Source: JACPPO01 sp965262505
Lineage (GTDB): Bacteria > Acidobacteriota > Vicinamibacteria > Vicinamibacterales > UBA2999
Assembly (NCBI GenBank): GCA_965262505.1
Contig: CBDHFM010000030.1
Span: 3,348,001 to 3,412,000, forward strand
DNA length: 64,000 nucleotides
Reading direction: 5' to 3'
This document shows positions 59,816 through 64,000 of this stretch, piece by piece (position 1 is the stretch's first letter; the number at the start of each line of letters is the position of its first letter). Below the pieces are notes generated by a model. The model was not told the DNA's origin. It saw nothing but the letters and a program-made list of their open reading frames with translations, and did not search any database. The position numbers and the translations under genes were made by a program.

Positions 59816-61486
59816 TTAGATGTCCGGTTCCAGGTCGAAGAACTCGTCGTCCTCATTCTTGCCGCCGTGCCCTTTGCCAACCTGCTTCTCGCTGGCGACG
59901 AACTCGATGGCTTTAACCCACTTGACCATTTTGTAGCCGAGCTGGTTCTCCACCCGCAGCCGTAATGGTGCCCCGTAGAGCGGGGCGAGTGGCTCGTAGT
60001 TCATCTCGTAGGCCAGGATACACTGGGTCTGCAAGGCGTTTTCCAGCTGTTGCGTGTCATAGTACTCGCCGCCGTACAACCCCTCGCCGAAGGACCGGAA
60101 GACCGCAACCTTCGCCTCTGGCTTGGGCCTGACCAGCTCGGCCAGCGTCGCTAGCGGCAAGCCGCTCCACTGGGCAATGCCTGACCAGCCCTGGATGCAG
60201 TGGTGCATCGTAATCTGCTCCTTTTTACCTAGGGCCTTCATTTCCTCCAGCGAAAGTTCGATCGGGTTCTCGACCAGCCCGTAGACCTTGAGCCGAAAAT
60301 CCTTGAAATCGTTGGCGGCGAGCGACTGCCATTCCTCGCTGGCGGGCATCTTGCCGTTGGGCCAAAGGAATGGGGAGATGTCCTCTTTCGCGAACTGGGC
60401 GCTCGGCGCCATGTGGCTGAAGAACAAGAGCCTCATGAAGTCATGAATATATCTTACGAGGTACTGCAAGGCGCGGGGATGTTTCCAGGACGTCCAGTTG
60501 GCGAGATAGCAGATAGCCACGACCGAACCAATGCCAACCAGGCCGAGGAACAACCCGATCAAGTTGGCGTCGTCGGTCCCCATAACGATATTGTTCATGT
60601 TCCGGGCAAACCCGGTAGCAACCACCATCGTTACGTGCATGACTAGGAACCCGACGTAGCCCAGCGTAAGCAGGAAGTGAATGGACCGCGCCGACTGGCG
60701 GCCGCCGAACATCTTCGGATACCAGGGAAACCGGTTGTCAATTGTCGGCGACATGGCCAAGCCCGTCACTGCCATGAGCGAAGCCATGACAAAGACCGCA
60801 GTGAAGTAAGAAAGTTGCTGGAGGGCATTGTAACTGTAGCCATCCGGCTTGACCGGCATGTGAAAGGTGGCGTCGTGCACGAAGACCGCCCAGGCGTCCG
60901 GAACGATTTGCCAGGATGCCGGCACTAGGCCCTTCCACTGGTCGTTGCCGAAGAGCAACACCACGAAAGCCAGCCCGTTGAGGAACCAGAACAAGGCACA
61001 AAGCAAGTGCCAGTGCCGGGCCGTACCAATGGTATGTCGGTAGCCGGGCAGAGCGAGCCAGGGCGAAATGTAACGGGCGTCGTCCTTCGCCGTAAAGAGA
61101 CGATTCGTGGGGACCTCGACTGGGGTGAATCGCATCCACTCCGATCCGGGCGTGCAGTGAACGTTCCAATAGAGTCGAGGATGGTCCATCAGAATGGATA
61201 GTCCGCTGCGGAGGAGCAGGATAATGAAAAGGAAGTTGACGTAGTGCGTGATACGGAGCCAGGCCGGGAAGCCGTCCCGGTCGTTCGCTAACTCGGGAGG
61301 CTGCTGTGGGATGACCGGAACCTCGGGCAGTCCGACGGCCAGATAGTGGATCCAGGCCACGGCGACCGGGAGCAAAATGAGTACGAGGAACAGCACCATC
61401 ACTGACGGCCGAATCCAAATGCGGAAGCGACGATCCGGCGGGAAATTGATCGGGTTCTCTTTCGGATTTTCTGAAGGCATGGTCAT
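59816..61486 (-). CDS. Cytochrome b561-type membrane domain fused to a sulfite-oxidase-family molybdopterin domain
   Basis: A 556-residue fusion. Residues 1-370 hold about five spans with haem-ligand His candidates ('ITHYVNFLFIILLLRSGLSI', 'GTARHWHLLCALFWFLNGLA', 'SARSIHFLLTLGYVGFLVMH'), like Ni/Fe-hydrogenase or formate-dehydrogenase cytochrome b. The C-terminal third is the sulfite-oxidase / YedY fold: 'EEMKALGKKEQITMHHCIQG' with the Mo-ligand Cys in HHCIQGWSG, and 'GAPLRLRVENQLGYKMVKW'. It likely passes electrons between a periplasmic molybdenum site and the quinone pool; substrate unknown. ATG 61486 follows a weak site. GC content lower than the island's T4SS. Confidence 0.85.
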   Translation of the reverse strand: MTMPSENPKENPINFPPDRRFRIWIRPSVMVLFLVLILLPVAVAWIHYLAVGLPEVPVIPQQPPELANDRDGFPAWLRITHYVNFLFIILLLRSGLSILMDHPRLYWNVHCTPGSEWMRFTPVEVPTNRLFTAKDDARYISPWLALPGYRHTIGTARHWHLLCALFWFLNGLAFVVLLFGNDQWKGLVPASWQIVPDAWAVFVHDATFHMPVKPDGYSYNALQQLSYFTAVFVMASLMAVTGLAMSPTIDNRFPWYPKMFGGRQSARSIHFLLTLGYVGFLVMHVTMVVATGFARNMNNIVMGTDDANLIGLFLGLVGIGSVVAICYLANWTSWKHPRALQYLVRYIHDFMRLLFFSHMAPSAQFAKEDISPFLWPNGKMPASEEWQSLAANDFKDFRLKVYGLVENPIELSLEEMKALGKKEQITMHHCIQGWSGIAQWSGLPLATLAELVRPKPEAKVAVFRSFGEGLYGGEYYDTQQLENALQTQCILAYEMNYEPLAPLYGAPLRLRVENQLGYKMVKWVKAIEFVASEKQVGKGHGGKNEDDEFFDLEPDI

Positions 61487-61729
61487 TACCGGTCACCCCT
61501 CTAGGTCGCTTCCAACCCCGAGCACTTTTGGATGTGTCTGCCTCATGGCGGTTCCCCTCTTTTTTTCTCAATGAGAGCTGCGCACGATGATGACCAAAAC
61601 AGTCCAAAGATCACGCTCTCGACAACCAATTGAAAGTAAAGGCGTTGAGGGCGCGGCCTTTTCCTGGGCCTGGGGTAAACCAATGCCATCCCCACACCTG
61701 CGTACCTACGGCGACTAAGCTAATACATC

Positions 61730-63151
61730 GAGATATAACCCAAAGTTGTGGATCGGGCGCGTGAAGAAGGCGGCGTATCCTTTCGCGTAATCAACGTGAG
61801 ACGCCGGCTGGCAGGCCGGTGACAGGAGACGCCACCCATGCTGAAGGTACTCGACACGACGACGGAAACGGAAGAAACGCCCGCGACTCCGACGCTGGAC
61901 GACGTGGCCCGGGCGGGTGCTCGGCGGATGCTGATGGCCGCCCTGCAGGTCGAGGGGGCCCAGTATGTGGACGCCTCCCAGGAGGCTCGCGACGCGCGCG
62001 GGCGGCGGCGGGTGGTCCGCCACGGTCAGGCCGAGGCCCGGAAGGTCACGTGTGGGGCGGGCACCGTGGAGGTGCGCGCGCCGCGGGTGCACGACAAACG
62101 GGTCGATGCCACGGGCCAGCGCGAGCGGGTCACCAGCCGGATCCTTCCGCCCTACATGCGCCGGTCCCCCCAGGTGGCCGAGGTGCTGCCGCTTCTCTCT
62201 CTCCGCGGGGTGTCCACGGGCGACTTCCGCGAAGCGCTGCCCGGGCTGCTGGGAGACGACGCGGCCGGGCTGAGCGCGACCCACATCGCGCGGCTGACCG
62301 CGGTCTGGGAAGACGAGTATCGGCAGTGCCGGCAGCGCGACCTGGCCGATCGGGACTACGTCGATGTCTGGGTCGACGGGATTCACTGCAACATCCGGCT
62401 GGAGGACGACCGCCTGTGCACGCTGGTGGTCATCGGCGCGCGCGCCGACGGGACGAAGGAGCTCGTCGCGCTCGAGGACGGGTACCGCGAAAGTGCCGAG
62501 AGCTGGGCGGAGCGGTGGCGAGGGCTGCCGCGCCGCGGGCTCGAGGCGCCCGTGGTCGCGGTTGGCGATGGGGCCCTGGGGTGCTGGAGCGCCGTCCGGG
62601 ACGTGTGGCCCCAGACGGCCGAGCAACGCGACTGGTTCCACACGCTGGGAACTGTCCTGGACACGCTCCCGAAACGTCTCCAGCCCACGGCCAAGCGCGC
62701 GCTGCACGACATCCTGGCGGCGGAGACGCGCGAGCAGGCCGAGGACCACCGCGACACCGTCGTCGCGGAGTACGAGGCGAAGTAGCCGAAAGCGGCCGCG
62801 TGCCTGGCGACCGACCGGGAGGCGCTCCTGACCTTCTTCGCCTGTCCGGCCGAACACTGGATGCCTCTCCGGACCACGAACGTCATCGAATCGCCGTTCG
62901 CCACGGTCCGCTTGCGGCAACGGGTCACCAAGGGGGCCGGCTCTCGCACCAAGGGCCTACTGATGGCTTACCAGTGGCTCGACATGGCCCAGCGGCGGTG
63001 GCGGCGACTCAATGCCGCACACCTGCTGCCGCTCGTGCGGGCTGGTGTGGTCTTCATCGACGGAGTGCAGCAGGAACCAAACACCGAGGAGGATCGGAAG
63101 AAAGCCGCCTGATCACGCTAATCGCGGATCCACCACTCTTGACAATATCTC
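61730..63151. mobile_element. IS256-family element, degenerate
   Basis: Imperfect inverted ends (GAGATATAAC...GTGGATC at 61730 and inverse at 63127-63151) enclose an amber-interrupted transposase. Its right end abuts an IS3 fragment. Confidence 0.7.
61838..63112 (+). pseudogene. IS256-family transposase with internal amber codon
   Basis: In one frame: Asp in 'VWVDGIHCNIRLEDD', Asp in 'VAVGDGALGCWSAV', the HTLG region 'DWFHTLGTVLDTLPKRLQ', then TAG at 62783-62785 where the family has Tyr (EAK-Y-PKA), continuing 'PKAAACLATDREALLTFFAC' and 'TTNVIESPFATVRLRQRVTK' with the catalytic Glu. A single TAC-to-TAG change therefore removes the last third. Two products of 315 and 83 residues could be made. 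Confidence 0.8.
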
Positions 63152-63377
63152 ATCCGAGTTCATGATTCAAGCTACGCTGGCGCTCGTCCGTCGTCAAGCC
63201 CGGACGGCGGCCGGTGTCACGTTCCACCGCCCGCACCCAATGACGGAGCGTCTCCGACGAGCAGCCGATCTTCGCCGCAATCGACCGGATGGGGGACCAC
63301 TGCGAGTCATGCTCGCGCTCGTGCTCCAGCACCATCCGAACCGCACGCTCCCGTACCTCCGGTGAGTACCACCCCCC
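63152..63377 (-). pseudogene. IS3-family OrfA fragment
   Basis: The complement reads 'GGWYSPEVRERAVRMVLEHE', 'SQWSPIRSIAAKIGCSSETL', 'RHWVRAVERDTGRRPGLTTD', the classical IS3 OrfA HTH, and breaks at 'ERQRSLNHELG' where the IS256 end begins. No OrfB remains. Confidence 0.75.
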
Positions 63378-63656
63378 CCGGATGGTTTATTCGGGGTCTG
63401 TGGGCCTTCTGGCGTCTCCCGCGACCACGAGACGGTCGAAGGTCGCCAAGGTATCGCCTGCACTATTCGGCTGATGCAGCTAAGGGGCGCACTCAGCGGG
63501 CTGATTCGGTGCTCGCAGGGGTGCCAGACACGCCAAGGCTGGCGCAGCGTATCATCTGTGACGACAGGTGTGGTGCGTCCAGACGGCACCTTCGACCAGA
63601 TTAATGTCGCCAAGTCGCTCGACTCCGATGCGAGCTGGACTGACCGTCATGGTCCT
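63378..63656. other. No gene recognised
   Basis: Mixed sequence between the IS3 fragment and the terminal hairpin. Open frames on both strands lack any recognisable domain. Possibly scrambled IS and island-end DNA. Confidence 0.4.
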
Positions 63657-63720
63657 GTGGAGGAGGCGGGACCTGCACCCGCCGCCAGGCGGATCGGGAA
63701 CAGGTTCCCGCCTCCTCCAC
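63657..63720. repeat. Long GC hairpin near the right end
   Basis: GTGGAGGAGGCGGGACCTG at 63657-63675 is complementary to 63701-63720 with a single bulged base; the 25-base loop holds a smaller hairpin (CCGCC / GGCGG). The stem resembles the CGCCTCCAC end of the tRNA-like sequence at 63861-63887. Role unknown. Confidence 0.6.
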
Positions 63721-63860
63721 TATTTTCTCCACGAACCGGGTCGATTCGAGGGGACTCAGCTGGATTCCAGTAGACTCGACGGCTGCCAACAAACGCTTGA
63801 CGTCGAACGTGTTAGACCACAAACTACGCGTCGTCAGTCAGTTACCGAAACACGGTCGAA

Positions 63861-63887
63861 CGGGTTCGACTCCCGCCGCCTCCACCA
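63861..63887 (+). other. tRNA/tmRNA 3'-end-like sequence (possible attachment site)
   Basis: CGGGTTCGACTCCCG followed by CCGCCTCCACCA matches the T-arm and acceptor end of bacterial tmRNA and some tRNAs, including the encoded CCA. The matching 5' half is not found in the preceding 200 bases, so this is either the 3' remnant left by integration or the end of an unusually diverged RNA gene. It would suit the P4-like integrase at 48464 as a target. Confidence 0.4.
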
Positions 63888-63945
63888 CTGCCACTGCATG
63901 AGGAGTGTTTCCGCTGTACGAGCATCGTCCAAGGTCGCGTGCGGC

Positions 63946-64000
63946 TCAGCGCCGTCCGCCGAGCAGGCCCGTCCGCCAGAGGAAGTACAGGAGCGTCAGC
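63946..64000 (-). CDS. C-terminal end of a leftward gene (runs off the right edge)
   Basis: The complement from the edge reads LTLLYFLWRTGLLGGRR and then TGA at 63946-63948: a hydrophobic span with a positive end, as at the C-terminus of a membrane protein. Too short to name; frame chosen because it is the only one that is protein-like. Confidence 0.35.
   Translation of the reverse strand, partial: LTLLYFLWRTGLLGGRR

Noticed and set aside
63657..63720. Possible tRNA-Sec or other tRNA in the terminal hairpin
   Set aside because: No UCA anticodon loop, D-arm or T-loop sequence TTCGA; it is only a long stem.

Overview
The window is a GC-rich bacterial chromosome segment. Gene content (acidobacterial-type alpha/beta hydrolase plus DUF6152 proteins, a membrane pyrophosphatase, a short EgtB-EgtD ergothioneine pair, a phthalate-type Rieske/decarboxylase cluster) suggests a soil bacterium, most likely Acidobacteriota of the Vicinamibacteria type. 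That placement is inferred from gene families; no rRNA is present.

Core part, about 1-28 kb: the start of a patatin-like lipase gene at the left edge; a four-gene carbohydrate ABC importer (470-4506); a secreted hydrolase diverging from two exported proteins (4997-8250); a histidine kinase with a frameshifted response regulator (8321-9848); a LON-domain protein and a membrane protein; an MHS-family transporter; a possible aromatic-acid catabolic cluster (Pht5-like decarboxylase, Rieske oxygenase, PanB-like and RraA-like aldolases, Zn-dehydrogenase; 13.05-18.55 kb); an ion-pumping pyrophosphatase; tRNA-Gln and gltX; then egtB-egtD, a CDGSH/ferredoxin protein and a mercuric-reductase-like flavoprotein, ending at tRNA-Ser(GCU).

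Accessory part, about 28-64 kb: directly behind tRNA-Ser lies a 5'-truncated tyrosine integrase, a decayed transposase and an excisionase-like gene. A leftward P-type (Trb/VirB) type IV secretion operon follows, with coupling protein, VirB11, VirB4, a SNase-like nuclease and ArdC antirestriction protein, but no recognisable classical relaxase. Two wing-helix proteins, one resembling replication-relaxation proteins, occupy the place where a relaxase would be expected, and a GC-rich stretch with two interleaved inverted repeats precedes the coupling-protein gene. trbL is split by an amber codon. The element therefore looks grounded.

From 46.7 kb the DNA is an insertion-sequence graveyard: two near-identical inverted IS630 copies bracket fragments of a second, related T4SS element and a second integrase; a nest of three concentric IS481-type inverted-repeat shells surrounds a HepT remnant; then a HigBA-type toxin-antitoxin pair, IS256, another IS630, an HPP membrane protein, an IS1182-like element, a fused cytochrome b/molybdopterin oxidoreductase, an amber-interrupted IS256 and an IS3 fragment. 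The right end carries a long hairpin, a tRNA/tmRNA 3'-end-like sequence and the end of a leftward gene.
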